A stretch of DNA of 64,000 nucleotides, from positions 238,401 to 302,400 of the forward strand of contig NZ_FOFA01000004.1 in NCBI RefSeq assembly GCF_900110855.1, written 5' to 3'. Position numbers and translations under genes: made by a program. The first letter of the stretch is position 1; each line of letters opens with the position of its first letter. This document shows positions 29,406 to 38,257 of the stretch, in pieces. The notes under the pieces are model-generated. The model did not search any database and was not told where the DNA came from. It was given only the letters and a program-made list of their open reading frames with translations. This DNA comes from Microlunatus flavus. GTDB taxonomy: Bacteria > Actinomycetota > Actinomycetes > Propionibacteriales > Propionibacteriaceae.

Positions 29406-30677
29406 ATGCGCCGCGTCTGGGGCGTGCTGACCGCACGCGGCCGCTGGCTGGTCGCGACCGGCCTGGTGGTGCTGGTGGCGGCGATGGTCACGGGGCAGCG
29501 CGACGTGATGCGGGTGGGGCTGCTGCTGCTCGCCCTCCCGCTCGTCGGCCTCGTGCTCGTGCTGCGGGCTCGGCTGAAGATGTCGGCCGAACGTTCCGTG
29601 GAGCCCGCCCAGGTCGCGCTCGGCACGCCGATGCACGGCCGCATCACCCTCGGGCACGACTCGCTGCTGCCGGCCGCGCTGCTGGAGCTCGAGGACCAGG
29701 TGCCGGCCGAGCTCGGCCAGCCGCCGCGCTTCCTCGTCGACGAGGCCAGCTCGCGGTGGGAGCGGACGGTGGAGTACCCCCTCCTCGGGCGGGCTCGCGG
29801 GCACTACCGCACGGGTCCCCTGATGGTGCGCACGACCGACCCCTTCGGCCTGGTCCGGCTCGACCGCCGGTTCACCGCGACCAGCGAGGTGGTCGTCACC
29901 CCGCAGGTCCACGACCTCGGGCGCGCGACCGGCGGCGGCACCGGCGGCAGCGCCGGGGAGGCGCAGCCGCGGCGGCTCGGCGTCAGCGGGGCGGACGACG
30001 TGCTCGTGCGCGAGTACCGCCAGGGCGACGACGTGCGCCGCATCCACTGGCGCTCCACCGCCCGGTCCGGCGAGCTGATGGTGCGCCGCGAGGAGCAGGC
30101 GGTCGACCCCACCACCACCGTGCTGCTCGACGTCCGGGCGACGGCCCACGCCGGCCGCGGGGTGCACCACTCCCTGGAGTGGGCCGTCTCGGCCGTGGCG
30201 TCGGTGGGCCTGCGCCTGCTCGAGGACGGCTACTCCGTCGACGTGAGCACTACCGACGGCCCGCTCCAGACGGCCTCCGGCGCCGCCGGCCCGGTCGCCG
30301 CCGACGTCCTCCTGCAGCAGCTCACCGACCTGCAGCCCAGCCGCGACCGCGGGCTCGGGCACCTGCTCGGCGCCCTCGAGGGCGAGCGGGGCGAGCAGCT
30401 CGTCGTGGCGGTCGTCGGCCGGCTCACGCCGGAGGAGGCGTACGCGGTCGCCGGGCTGAAGCGGCAGCGGGCGACGGGGCTGGCGATGGTGCTCGACGTG
30501 GGCTCCTGGACCGACGGCGCGCGGGCGCAGCCCGCCGACGGCGCGGTCGTCGAGGGCCCTGCCGCGAAGGCCGCGGAGATCCTGGCCGACCAGCAGTGGC
30601 GGGTCGTCGTGGTCGACGCGACGACGAGCGTCCCGCAGGCCTGGTCCGCCCTCGAACGAGCGGCGGTGCCGGCATGA
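29406..30677 (+). CDS. DUF58 domain-containing membrane protein
   Basis: The 423-residue protein has two membrane helices near its N terminus (about 15-50) and a C-terminal DUF58 region with the signature [20 protein letters not shown], followed by a von Willebrand A-like fold. DUF58 proteins are encoded beside MoxR ATPases and are thought to be their clients. The function is unknown. Nineteen bases separate it from moxR and 22 from the transglutaminase gene, so the three are almost surely one operon. Confidence 0.88.
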   Translation: MRRVWGVLTARGRWLVATGLVVLVAAMVTGQRDVMRVGLLLLALPLVGLVLVLRARLKMSAERSVEPAQVALGTPMHGRITLGHDSLLPAALLELEDQVPAELGQPPRFLVDEASSRWERTVEYPLLGRARGHYRTGPLMVRTTDPFGLVRLDRRFTATSEVVVTPQVHDLGRATGGGTGGSAGEAQPRRLGVSGADDVLVREYRQGDDVRRIHWRSTARSGELMVRREEQAVDPTTTVLLDVRATAHAGRGVHHSLEWAVSAVASVGLRLLEDGYSVDVSTTDGPLQTASGAAGPVAADVLLQQLTDLQPSRDRGLGHLLGALEGERGEQLVVAVVGRLTPEEAYAVAGLKRQRATGLAMVLDVGSWTDGARAQPADGAVVEGPAAKAAEILADQQWRVVVVDATTSVPQAWSALERAAVPA

Positions 30678-30699
30678 GCACGCGACCCAGGAGCACCCC

Positions 30700-32949
30700 G
30701 TGATGCGCCCCGACGCCCGGCTCACCCTGGCGACGGTCGTCGCCATGGTGCTGGCCACCTTCACCGTGCTGCCGCTGACCAGCGACCGCACGTTCCTGCC
30801 GGTGACCTGGCTCGGCACCGCCCTCGTGTGCGTGCTCGGCCTGGTGCTCCGGCGCTTCAAGGCCGGCGCCGCCCTCGCCTTCGCGGCCCAGCTCCTGGGC
30901 GTGGTCCTCGGGTCGCTGGTGCTGGCCTACCTGCTGAGCGGTGACGCCGAGCTGCTGGTGCGCTACCCCCGGCTCTGGGCGCGGGGCGTGCTGCACATGC
31001 AGACGCAGAGCTCGCCCATGGCCCCCGACCCGGGGGTCCTGCTGATCTTCGCCACGACGATCTGCCTCGTCGCGGCGCTCGCCGACCTGGTGGTCTCCGG
31101 GCTCGACCGCCCGGCCTGGGCGGTGGCCCCGCTCGCCACCCTGTTCGCCGTGCCGGCGCTCGGGCTCGGCTTCGACACCGGGATCGTCAGCTTCGCCTGC
31201 CTGGCCCTGGGCTACCTCGCGGTGCTCGTGGCCGACGGCCTCAACCAGGCCTCCGCCTGGAACCGGGGGCTGAGCGCCGACTCCTCCCAGCGCTCCTCGT
31301 TCCGCACGGGGGCGACCGGCACCCGCCGCCGTTCCACGGCGGGTCCGGCCGTGTGGCGGGCCGCCGGGCTGCTCGCGGCCCCGGCCCTCGTCCTGGCGCT
31401 GGTCCTGGGCGTGCTGCTCCCGACGATCAGCCTGCCCGGCATCGGGATCGGGCGCGGGTTCGGCGGCAACGGGCCCCTCCAGCTCACCAACCCGAGCCTG
31501 GACCTCAAGCGCAACCTGAACCAGCCGACCAACCGCGTGGTGCTGCGCTACACCACGGACAAGCCCGGCGGGGTCTACCTCCGGATGGCCGCGCTCCCCC
31601 AGTTCTCCGCGGCGGGCTTCGACAACGCGGCGATCCGGCTCAACAAGGGCACCAACCTCTCGGAGCCGCCCGGCTACACCGGCCCCGCCCCCCAGGTGCG
31701 GACCACCCGCATCACCTCTCTCGACTTCTCCTCGCAGTACCTGCCCGCCCCCTACGCCGCCCGCGACTTCACCGCGGCCGGGGACTGGAGCTTCAACGCC
31801 GAGTCGCTGACCGTCGTCAACAGCGACAACAAGGCCGACGTCCTGACCGACCTGAGCTACGAGGTCCGCAGCTGGGACATCGCACCGGACGCGGCCGACC
31901 TCGCGCGCGCCGCCGCGGGCTCCCCGTCCGACGGCGACGTCACCTCCGAGGTCCCCGCGGACCTGCCGCCGGAGCTGGTTGACCTGAGCCGGCGGGTCAC
32001 CCGGGGCGCCGACACCCCGTACGCGAAGGCGGCGGCGATCCAGGCCTACCTGCGCGACCCGGACAACTTCACCTACGACACCCAGCAGCGGCCCGGCAAC
32101 GGCTACCAGGCGCTGGTCAACTTCCTCACCGTGGACCGCCGCGGCTACTGCGAGCAGTTCGCCAGCGCGATGGCGATGATGGCCCGCGTCAACGGCATCC
32201 CCGCGCGGGTGGCCGTCGGGTTCCTGCCGGGCACCCAGACCGCGTCCGGCTACGACGTCTACGTCCGTGACATGCACGCCTGGCCCGAGCTCTACTTCGC
32301 CGGCTACGGCTGGGTGCGCTTCGAGCCGACGCCGGGCGTCCAGACCGGGTCGCCGCCGCCGTGGACGGTGCCGTCGTCGGACGCCAGCTCGACGCCCGAG
32401 AGCACGGAGGCGTCCAGCGCACCGAGCACGCAGGCCCCGAGCACCGAGGCGTCGCCGCAGACGCTTCCCGACCAGGCACCGGTCGAGCCCACCGCCACGA
32501 CCACCTCGATCTCGTGGCGAGGTGTGGGCGTGGCCGCCGGCGCGGTCGTGCTGCTGCTCCTGCTGGCCGCGCCCGCGGCCATCCGCGTACGCCGACGCCG
32601 AGCCCGCCTGGCCGGCGAGGGACCGACCGACGACCAGGTCGAGGCGGCCTGGGCCGAGCTGCGCGACACGGTGCTCGACTTCGGCGGCACCTGGCCCGAG
32701 GGGACGCCGCGAGCGGTGGGCCGCGAGCTGGGTCAGCGTCTCGAGGCGGCCGACCGCGAGGACCTGGGCCGGGTGGCCACGCTCGTCGAGCGCGCCCGCT
32801 ACGCCCCGAGCCTCGGCGACCCCGCGTCGGCGCGCGACCTGCCGGAGACCACGGCGTCGCTGCGCCAGGCGATCAGCGCACCGGCGGGCCCGTGGCAGCG
32901 GGCGCGGGCGTTCCTCGTGCCCAGCTCGCTCTTCCGCCGCCGACACTGA
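30700..32949 (+). CDS. TgpA-like membrane transglutaminase
   Basis: The protein (749 residues from GTG, or one fewer from the adjacent ATG) has an N-terminal block of about six membrane helices (DUF3488-like). A transglutaminase-like domain has Cys484 in RRGYCEQFA and His526 in DMHAWPE. The usual acidic residue region reads RFEPTPG. A Ser/Thr-rich linker, one more membrane helix (about 608-630) and a cytoplasmic DUF4129-like tail follow. It may act as a protease or cross-linker at the outer face of the membrane. It is the last gene of the moxR operon and ends 28 bases before a convergent gene. Confidence 0.9.
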   Translation: MMRPDARLTLATVVAMVLATFTVLPLTSDRTFLPVTWLGTALVCVLGLVLRRFKAGAALAFAAQLLGVVLGSLVLAYLLSGDAELLVRYPRLWARGVLHMQTQSSPMAPDPGVLLIFATTICLVAALADLVVSGLDRPAWAVAPLATLFAVPALGLGFDTGIVSFACLALGYLAVLVADGLNQASAWNRGLSADSSQRSSFRTGATGTRRRSTAGPAVWRAAGLLAAPALVLALVLGVLLPTISLPGIGIGRGFGGNGPLQLTNPSLDLKRNLNQPTNRVVLRYTTDKPGGVYLRMAALPQFSAAGFDNAAIRLNKGTNLSEPPGYTGPAPQVRTTRITSLDFSSQYLPAPYAARDFTAAGDWSFNAESLTVVNSDNKADVLTDLSYEVRSWDIAPDAADLARAAAGSPSDGDVTSEVPADLPPELVDLSRRVTRGADTPYAKAAAIQAYLRDPDNFTYDTQQRPGNGYQALVNFLTVDRRGYCEQFASAMAMMARVNGIPARVAVGFLPGTQTASGYDVYVRDMHAWPELYFAGYGWVRFEPTPGVQTGSPPPWTVPSSDASSTPESTEASSAPSTQAPSTEASPQTLPDQAPVEPTATTTSISWRGVGVAAGAVVLLLLLAAPAAIRVRRRRARLAGEGPTDDQVEAAWAELRDTVLDFGGTWPEGTPRAVGRELGQRLEAADREDLGRVATLVERARYAPSLGDPASARDLPETTASLRQAISAPAGPWQRARAFLVPSSLFRRRH

Positions 32950-32977
32950 GGTCCCGCGGCCGCACCGACGGGCGGCG

Positions 32978-34102
32978 TCAGCCGGGCTGCCAGGCGAGCT
33001 GGACCACCCGACCGACCGCGCTCGGGACGACCTGGTCGGCGACCACGTCGTAGAGGACGAGCCCGTCGGCGCCGCTGAGGGCGAGCCAGCGGTCGGACAG
33101 CCAGGCCGCCCCGCTCGCCCGGCCCGGGAACGTCCGCAGCGGCTGCTCGGCGTCGAGCGCCCGGACCTCGACCACCGGTTCGTCGTCCTTCGGACGTGAC
33201 AGCAGCACGAAGCGGTTGCCGGGCGACAGCGCCGCGTCGTGCGCGGCCGAGCTCGGGAGCGGCGGGGACACCACCTGGCGCGTCCGCTCGGGCCCGGCAC
33301 GGAGCACCGTCGTGCAGGTCCCCCCGACGCCGCGCTGGACGAGGTAGCCGTCCGGCCCGCTCGCCACGACGACGCCGGGGTCCGCGCGGGTCTCGGCGCC
33401 GGCGACCGTACGCGGGAAGGCCGGGCGCGCCGTCCCATCGGCCTCCACCAGGAGGCCGCCCGCCCCGTCGCCGCGCAGCTGCCCGGCGACGACGACGGTG
33501 GCGCGCTCGGCTCCCTGGGCGTCGCCCAGGCGCCAGCGGGTCGGACCCGTTCCCGAGCCCACGCGGGCGGCCCAGGTCCCCGTGCGTCCGGCGGGGAGGA
33601 AGCGGTTGGCGCCGGCGAAGACGCCACCCGGGGTCGTGCCCACGTCGAGCCCGAAGCGCAGGAGGCGCGTCCGCCGACCGTCGGGGTGCCACACGAGCAG
33701 CCCGTCGGGCGTCTCCGTGAGCCGCACGTCGTGACCCGTCGCGCGCAGCCCGGTGCTGGTCACCAGCCCGGAGGCGGCGTCCACCGCCAGGACCGTGCCT
33801 CCGACGGCGACGTAGAGCGTGCCCCGCCCGGCGTGGAGGTCGGCGGGCCAGGCGCGGTCGCCCACGCCGGCGCCGGGCTCGCTGGCCGGAGGCGACGGGG
33901 TCGTCGTCGCGGACGAGGTCGGGTCGGGGCGTGAGCCCGACCCACCGCCGTCCGGCGGGCCGAGCACCCGCAGGGCCAGGAGCGCGACCAGGCCCGCGAC
34001 GAGCGCCAGCAGCGGACGCAGCGGCCCACGTCGGTGAGGGCGGCCGACCTCGAGGCGCTCGGGTCCGTCCACCGCCTCAGCATCGGCCGCGGACCGCGCC
34101 AC
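32978..34102 (-). CDS. Membrane-anchored protein of unknown function, copy A
   Basis: I do not recognise the family. The 374-residue product has a short basic N terminus, one membrane helix (about residues 28-48), a Ser/Pro/Thr-rich stalk (about 50-75) and a large extracytoplasmic domain. Repeated short patterns such as GTLYVAVGGTVLAVD and DGYLVQRG suggest beta-propeller blades. It has two cysteines at most in the outer domain. It is clearly paralogous to the next upstream gene and the two are 24 bases apart on the same strand, so they are probably one transcript. A role as a pair of surface sensors or lipoprotein-like scaffolds is speculation. Confidence 0.7.
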   Translation of the reverse strand: MARSAADAEAVDGPERLEVGRPHRRGPLRPLLALVAGLVALLALRVLGPPDGGGSGSRPDPTSSATTTPSPPASEPGAGVGDRAWPADLHAGRGTLYVAVGGTVLAVDAASGLVTSTGLRATGHDVRLTETPDGLLVWHPDGRRTRLLRFGLDVGTTPGGVFAGANRFLPAGRTGTWAARVGSGTGPTRWRLGDAQGAERATVVVAGQLRGDGAGGLLVEADGTARPAFPRTVAGAETRADPGVVVASGPDGYLVQRGVGGTCTTVLRAGPERTRQVVSPPLPSSAAHDAALSPGNRFVLLSRPKDDEPVVEVRALDAEQPLRTFPGRASGAAWLSDRWLALSGADGLVLYDVVADQVVPSAVGRVVQLAWQPG

Positions 34103-34126
34103 GAGCGTCGGGCTGCGGCTCCGGGC

Positions 34127-35185
34127 TCAGGTGGGCGACCAGACCAGCTGCTGCACCGTCGAACCGAGGTCCAGGTGGGGGCGGACGACCTCGTCCCCCG
34201 TGGCGTCGTAGAGGACCACCGTGCCGCTGGAGGACACGAGGGCGACCCAGTGGTCGGAGGTCCAGGCGGCGCTGCCGCCGGCCGGGCCGTCCTCCATGAA
34301 CGACTCGAGCACGCGGGGCGAGTCGATCGCGCGCACCTGGACCGCGCCGGCCGGTTCGCCGAGGACCGTGAGGGTGACGAACCGGTTGGCCGGCGAGAGG
34401 GTGCCCGGGTTGGAGTCCATCGGCGGGGCGAGCCCGACCTCGACGGGGTCGGCACCCGCCCGGTGCAGCAGCGCCGTGCACTGCCCGTCGTCGGTGCAGG
34501 TCCGCGACAGGTAGCCGTCGCGCCCCGTGGCGAGCAGCTCGCCGGCCACGAGGGTGTCGTCATGGCGGGGCTGCACCGGCCGGAACCCGTCCTCGAGGAC
34601 GCCGAGCAGCCCGCCGGCCCCGTCCGCGGTGGCCCGGCCCGGCACCTGGGTCCTCGCCGCGACCCGGCCCTGCGTGTCCACCAGCCTCCAGGTGGTCACG
34701 CCGGAGCCGCTCGCCCTGGTCGCCGAGGCCCAGACGGACCCGTCCGGGCCCGGAAGGAAGGCGGCCCCCCGGCGCAGCGCGCCCCGGACCATGCGTACGT
34801 CGTCCGCGCCGGGTCCCAGGAGCCGCTTGTCGGCACCGTTCCTGAGCCAGACGAGCACGCCGCCGCGGACCGGGGTCAGGACGGTGTCGATGGCGTCGAG
34901 GCGGACGCCCGTGCTGGCGACCGCGCCGCTGGCCACGTCGATGCGGTGCACCTCGCCGTTCGCCAGCGCGTACAGGGTGCCGCTGCCGGCCTCACCCCCG
35001 CCGGGCCACGTGGTCCGCTCCGGCCGGGACGGGGCGGCGACCGGAGAACCGGCCCCGGCCTGCGGTGTCGGCGCTCCGTCGGCCAGGCGCACGACGCCGG
35101 CCACGACCAGGAGGACGACGAGGCCGACCGCGACCCAGACGTTCCGGCGCAACGGCGGATGTTCCTCGACGTCGAGGTCCTCCAT
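34127..35185 (-). CDS. Membrane-anchored protein of unknown function, copy B
   Basis: The 352-residue product has the same layout as its downstream neighbour: a cytoplasmic N terminus, one membrane helix (about 16-36), a Pro/Ala stalk and an outer domain with propeller-like repeats. Matching blocks include GTLYALANGEVHRIDVASG against GTLYVAVGGTVLAVDAASG, LSPANRFVTL against LSPGNRFVLL, and the ends VQQLVWSPT against VQLAWQPG. A Cys pair occurs in RTCTDDGQCTALL. The function is unknown. The pair arose by tandem duplication and then diverged strongly. Confidence 0.72.
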   Translation of the reverse strand: MEDLDVEEHPPLRRNVWVAVGLVVLLVVAGVVRLADGAPTPQAGAGSPVAAPSRPERTTWPGGGEAGSGTLYALANGEVHRIDVASGAVASTGVRLDAIDTVLTPVRGGVLVWLRNGADKRLLGPGADDVRMVRGALRRGAAFLPGPDGSVWASATRASGSGVTTWRLVDTQGRVAARTQVPGRATADGAGGLLGVLEDGFRPVQPRHDDTLVAGELLATGRDGYLSRTCTDDGQCTALLHRAGADPVEVGLAPPMDSNPGTLSPANRFVTLTVLGEPAGAVQVRAIDSPRVLESFMEDGPAGGSAAWTSDHWVALVSSSGTVVLYDATGDEVVRPHLDLGSTVQQLVWSPT

Positions 35186-35252
35186 CGCCGAAGCGTCTCG
35201 CCGAACCGTGCCCGGGCACAGGTACGCGTTCGATCACCCCGAAGACGCAAGA

Positions 35253-35281
35253 ACGGCGGACGCGCTGAGCGCGTCCGCCGT
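35253..35281 (-). terminator. Strong terminator after the DUF3040 gene
   Basis: ACGGCGGACGCGC and GCGCGTCCGCCGT are perfect 13-base arms around a 3-base loop. On the minus strand the stem is followed by TTCTTGCGTCTTC. This fits a Rho-independent terminator for the leftward DUF3040 gene. Confidence 0.75.
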
Positions 35282-35301
35282 CCGGAAGGTCTGGGTGAGA
35301 G

Positions 35302-35715
35302 TTACAGGCCCTCGTCGCGCCGCTTGCGCCAGCGCTCCTCCATCTTGTCCATGAAGCCCTGGCCGCTCGGGGCGCGGCTGCCCTGGCTGGTCTTGGCCCG
35401 GTCGAGCCGGTCGCCCGCCTCGACGGCGGAGCCGACGTGCTGCCAGGACAGGATCGCCACGACGGCGGCGGCAACCATGATCACGAAGCCGAGCACGCTC
35501 AGCGCGATGTAGCCCCGGGTGCCGGTCGCGAGGTAGAGGCCCACGACGAGAAGGACGAGCCCGCCGAAGAACGCGACCCCCGCGAGGGCGGCGCGACGGC
35601 GGTGGACGCGGCGTGTGCCGGTCCCGCGCATGGCGTTGACGAGCTTGGGGTCCTCGGCCGCCAGGGCGGCCTCCATCTGCTCGAGAAGCCGCTGCTCCTC
35701 GTTCGAGAGGGCCAT
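35302..35715 (-). CDS. DUF3040 domain-containing membrane protein
   Basis: The 137-residue protein begins MALSNEEQRLLEQME and has two hydrophobic helices (about 43-62 and 68-90), the pattern of the actinobacterial DUF3040 family. The function is unknown, and members are often encoded close to the division cluster and dinB. The C-terminal tail with DKMEERWRKRRDEGL is charged. A good terminator follows directly. The 164-base gap to dinB contains nothing else I can identify. Confidence 0.85.
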   Translation of the reverse strand: MALSNEEQRLLEQMEAALAAEDPKLVNAMRGTGTRRVHRRRAALAGVAFFGGLVLLVVGLYLATGTRGYIALSVLGFVIMVAAAVVAILSWQHVGSAVEAGDRLDRAKTSQGSRAPSGQGFMDKMEERWRKRRDEGL

Positions 35716-35879
35716 CGGCCACCTCCACCCGTCACGTGATCAACACTGCGGCCATCCTACGTGCCCGACGAGGAGTGGAGAGGGGTGCGTTCGTATCGAT
35801 ACGAACCCGCCGCGACGCCGTCGTCCTGCACTTCAGAGCCCGCGCTCACCGCTGCGGGCCTCGCCAGTGTAGGCGGGCG

Positions 35880-37094
35880 TCAGGTCGCACGGAACAGCCC
35901 CAGCGAATTGGCCTCCGCGACGCTCGTCGCACTGCGCCGACCCCCGAGGACGGCGCGTCGGACGGCCCCCGGGCCGAAGCGCGCGACCGTGGCGTCGACG
36001 GCGTGCTCGGCCTCGCGCCAGCCGAACTCGGGGTCGGTCAGCTGGGGCTGCCGGTGGGCCCGGGACGCGTCGACCAGCCCCTCCATCCGCACGCCCACGC
36101 GGCGGATCCGGGCCCGGTCGAGGCCGAGCCGGTCGTAGGTGCCCATGACGGCGGCGTGGATCTCCTCACCCACGTCGGTGGGGCTGTCGATCGTCACCGC
36201 CCGGTTGATCTCGCGGAAGTCGGCGAAGCGCAGGCAGAGCACCACGGTGCGGCCGAGCACGCCCTGCTTGCGCATCCGGCGCGCGGTCTTGTCGGCCATC
36301 CGGAGCAGCTCGCGCGACACGACGTCGCGCCGGTCGGTGTCGAGCGACAACGTCTCCTGGGACCCGACGCTGCGCTCCCGCGTCCAGGGCACGACCGTCC
36401 GGGCGTCACGCCCCCAGGCCAGCGAGCGCAGGCCGGCGCCCGCGTTCGGTCCGAAGACGGGGCGCAGCGCGCGGACGTCGGCGTGCGCGAGGTCGCCGAC
36501 CGTCTCGATGCCCAGGCGGTGCAGCTTGGCCGCCGTCGCGGCCCCGACGCCCCACATCGCCTCGACGGGCAGCGGGTGCAGGAACTCGGTGACCCCGTCC
36601 GCGGGCACCTCGACGAGCCCGTCGGGCTTGGCCGCGCGCGAGGCGACCTTGGCCACGAACTTGCTCGGCCCGATCCCCACCGAGCAGGTGATGTGCTGCT
36701 CGTCGGCGACCGTGGCCCGCAGCCGCTCCCCCATCGCCACGGCCGAGCCGTGCATGCGCAGCGCCCCGGTGACGTCGATGAACGCCTCGTCGACCGACGC
36801 AGACTCCACCACGGCGCTCACCGAGCTGAAGATCTCGACGATCGCCTTGGACACGGCGACGTAGCTGTCGAAGTCGGGGGGCAGGAACGTCGCGTTCGGC
36901 GCCAGCCGCCGGGCCTCGCCCGACGACATGCCCGAGCGCACGCCGCGGGCCCGCGCCTCGTAGGTGCACGACAGGACGACGCCGCGCCCCTCGCCGCCGA
37001 CGACGACCGGCGTGCCCCGCAGCTCCGGGCGGCTGCGCAGCGCGACCGACGCGTAGAACGCGTCCATGTCGACGTGCATGATCGTGCGCGTCAC
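35880..37094 (-). CDS. dinB: DNA polymerase IV (Y-family)
   Basis: DinB is an error-prone translesion polymerase. The 404-residue protein has the palm start IMHVDMDAFYASV with the first catalytic Asp, SCTYEARARGV, the SVDEAFIDVTG motif with the catalytic Asp-Glu pair, and the helix-hairpin-helix region WGVGAATAAKLHRLGIETVGDL. The little-finger domain follows. I do not see a clear QLxLF-type beta-clamp motif. The closest candidate is NSLGLFRAT at the very C terminus. A near-perfect LexA box lies 25 bases upstream of the start, so SOS control is likely, which not all actinobacterial dinB genes show. Confidence 0.95.
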   Translation of the reverse strand: MTRTIMHVDMDAFYASVALRSRPELRGTPVVVGGEGRGVVLSCTYEARARGVRSGMSSGEARRLAPNATFLPPDFDSYVAVSKAIVEIFSSVSAVVESASVDEAFIDVTGALRMHGSAVAMGERLRATVADEQHITCSVGIGPSKFVAKVASRAAKPDGLVEVPADGVTEFLHPLPVEAMWGVGAATAAKLHRLGIETVGDLAHADVRALRPVFGPNAGAGLRSLAWGRDARTVVPWTRERSVGSQETLSLDTDRRDVVSRELLRMADKTARRMRKQGVLGRTVVLCLRFADFREINRAVTIDSPTDVGEEIHAAVMGTYDRLGLDRARIRRVGVRMEGLVDASRAHRQPQLTDPEFGWREAEHAVDATVARFGPGAVRRAVLGGRRSATSVAEANSLGLFRAT

Positions 37095-37118
37095 GCGGGT
37101 GCGCCACCGGCGTCGTAT

Positions 37119-37134
37119 TCGAACACGTGTTCCA
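37119..37134. promoter_or_regulatory. LexA (SOS) box upstream of dinB
   Basis: TCGAAC-ACGT-GTTCCA differs in one position from the palindromic actinobacterial LexA consensus TCGAAC-N4-GTTCGA. It lies 25 bases before the dinB start, where it can overlap the promoter. Confidence 0.75.
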
Positions 37135-37200
37135 GGCTAGCCCGCCCCACCGACAGGCGCCAGCACGGAGCAGGGACGCGCCGCACCGGAACCGGGGTGC

Positions 37201-37938
37201 TCAGGTGCCGCTGAGGACGTCCTCCGGCGACAGCCGGGCGAAGAGGTGCACGTACGGCGCGACCGCCCGCAGCGCCGGGTCGCGGCTCACCGCGGTCTCG
37301 AGCGCGAGGAGGTCGTCCCACGCCGCGGGGCTCTCGGTCGCCGGCTCGGGGACGAGGTCGGCGACCGCGCCGATGCCGTCGGCCTCGAGCACGGCGAAGC
37401 CCGCGTCCTCGACCAGCCGCGTCAGGCCGGCGTAGCCGAGGCGTCGCCCGTCCTCCCACGCCGCGCGGGCGGCCGCGACGTGACCGGCGACGGCGTGGCC
37501 GAGCACGGCCGCGTGCTTCTGCGCCGCGAGCAGGCTGAGGGCTCCCCCGGGCCGGAGGACGGAGACGGTGGCGGCGAGGACCGCGGCCGGGTCGTCCACG
37601 ACCTCCAGGACCCGGTGGCAGAGCACGACGTCGACGGAGGCGGGGCCGAGGAGGGCGAGGAGGTCGGAGGCGTCGCCCTGGCGGCCCACGACGGCGCCGG
37701 CCAGCTGCTCGTCGGCCAGCCGACGCTCGAGCGAGGCGAGCGCGTCGGGGCTGGGGTCGACCACCGTGACGGTGTGCCCGCGACGGGCGACGTCCAGGGC
37801 CAGGCCACCGGTGCCGCCGCCGAGGTCGACGACGTCGAGGGCGCGCCGCTCACCGGGGACCAGCTCGGCCAGCTGCGCGTCGAGCACCGCGGCCAGCCGC
37901 GTCGCGGCGACCGAACGTCGCCGCCTGGGCACCGCCAT
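37201..37938 (-). CDS. Class I SAM-dependent methyltransferase
   Basis: The 245-residue product has the Rossmann methyltransferase motifs VVDLGGGTGGLALDVA (motif I), VTVVDPSPDA (motif II), a QGDASD segment and VDVVLCHRVLEVVDDP (motif IV region). This is followed by a typical PGG turn. The substrate cannot be inferred. The ATG at 37938 has GGGAGAGG upstream. The longer open frame overlaps hairpin DNA and was rejected. It ends about 106 bases from dinB on the same strand. Confidence 0.85.
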   Translation of the reverse strand: MAVPRRRRSVAATRLAAVLDAQLAELVPGERRALDVVDLGGGTGGLALDVARRGHTVTVVDPSPDALASLERRLADEQLAGAVVGRQGDASDLLALLGPASVDVVLCHRVLEVVDDPAAVLAATVSVLRPGGALSLLAAQKHAAVLGHAVAGHVAAARAAWEDGRRLGYAGLTRLVEDAGFAVLEADGIGAVADLVPEPATESPAAWDDLLALETAVSRDPALRAVAPYVHLFARLSPEDVLSGT

Positions 37939-38040
37939 GGCCTCTCCCGTCACTCGCCGCCGAGCAGGCAGCGTATCGGGGGCCTGTGCCGAACCGGTGG
38001 ACGCGCGAGCCGGCGCGACGGGCCAGGAAAAGGTCGACGG

Positions 38041-38080
38041 CCCCGGCGCGCACGGGGGTCGAGGTCCGCGCGCGCCGGGG
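38041..38080 (-). terminator. Possible terminator hairpin
   Basis: CCCCGGCGCGC and GCGCGCCGGGG form perfect 11-base arms around an 18-base loop. On the minus strand they are followed after ten bases by CTTTT. It could end a short leftward transcript arising near the LexA box. Confidence 0.35.
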
Positions 38081-38160
38081 CCGAGCCGTCGGCGTCGCGC
38101 CGCGAACGCGATCGCCGTGCGTCCGACCGGTGCCGTCGGGCCCCTTCCCCAAGCAGCCTC

Positions 38161-38176
38161 TCGAACACCTGTTCGA
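38161..38176. promoter_or_regulatory. Perfect orphan LexA (SOS) box
   Basis: TCGAAC-ACCT-GTTCGA is a full match to the actinobacterial LexA palindrome. No intact gene starts close by in either direction. The methyltransferase start is about 220 bases leftward, and only a 13-codon frame follows rightward. Confidence 0.7.
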
Positions 38177-38257
38177 ACATGGATCACAGTAGACGAGCCC
38201 GCCGACGATTTCGGCGGAACCATGAAGATGCGCGTGTCGCACCGTCCGAGGAACGCC

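Larger units (their letters stand above)
37939..38257. other. Intergenic region with hairpin and orphan LexA box
   Basis: About 320 bases between the methyltransferase gene and the repeat array hold no convincing gene. A GC-rich hairpin has 11-base arms at 38041-38051 and 38070-38080. A perfect LexA box lies at 38161-38176. A short frame of 13 codons (ATG at 38221, MKMRVSHRPRNAP) begins 45 bases after the box behind a GGCGGA ribosome-site-like word and stops inside the repeat array. It may be a gene remnant. Confidence 0.5.

Noticed and set aside
30674..30703. Nine-codon frame between the DUF58 and transglutaminase genes, overlapping both
   Set aside because: The frame MSTRPRSTP has start and stop overlaps like a coupled gene, but it is too short and has no independent support. 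It may only serve ribosome transfer.
37950..38180. A 76-codon leftward frame starting MFEQVFERLL at the LexA box
   Set aside because: The LexA box lies inside its first codons. The rest is Arg/Pro-rich and overlaps a hairpin, and there is no ribosome site. A small SOS peptide cannot be excluded but is not supported.
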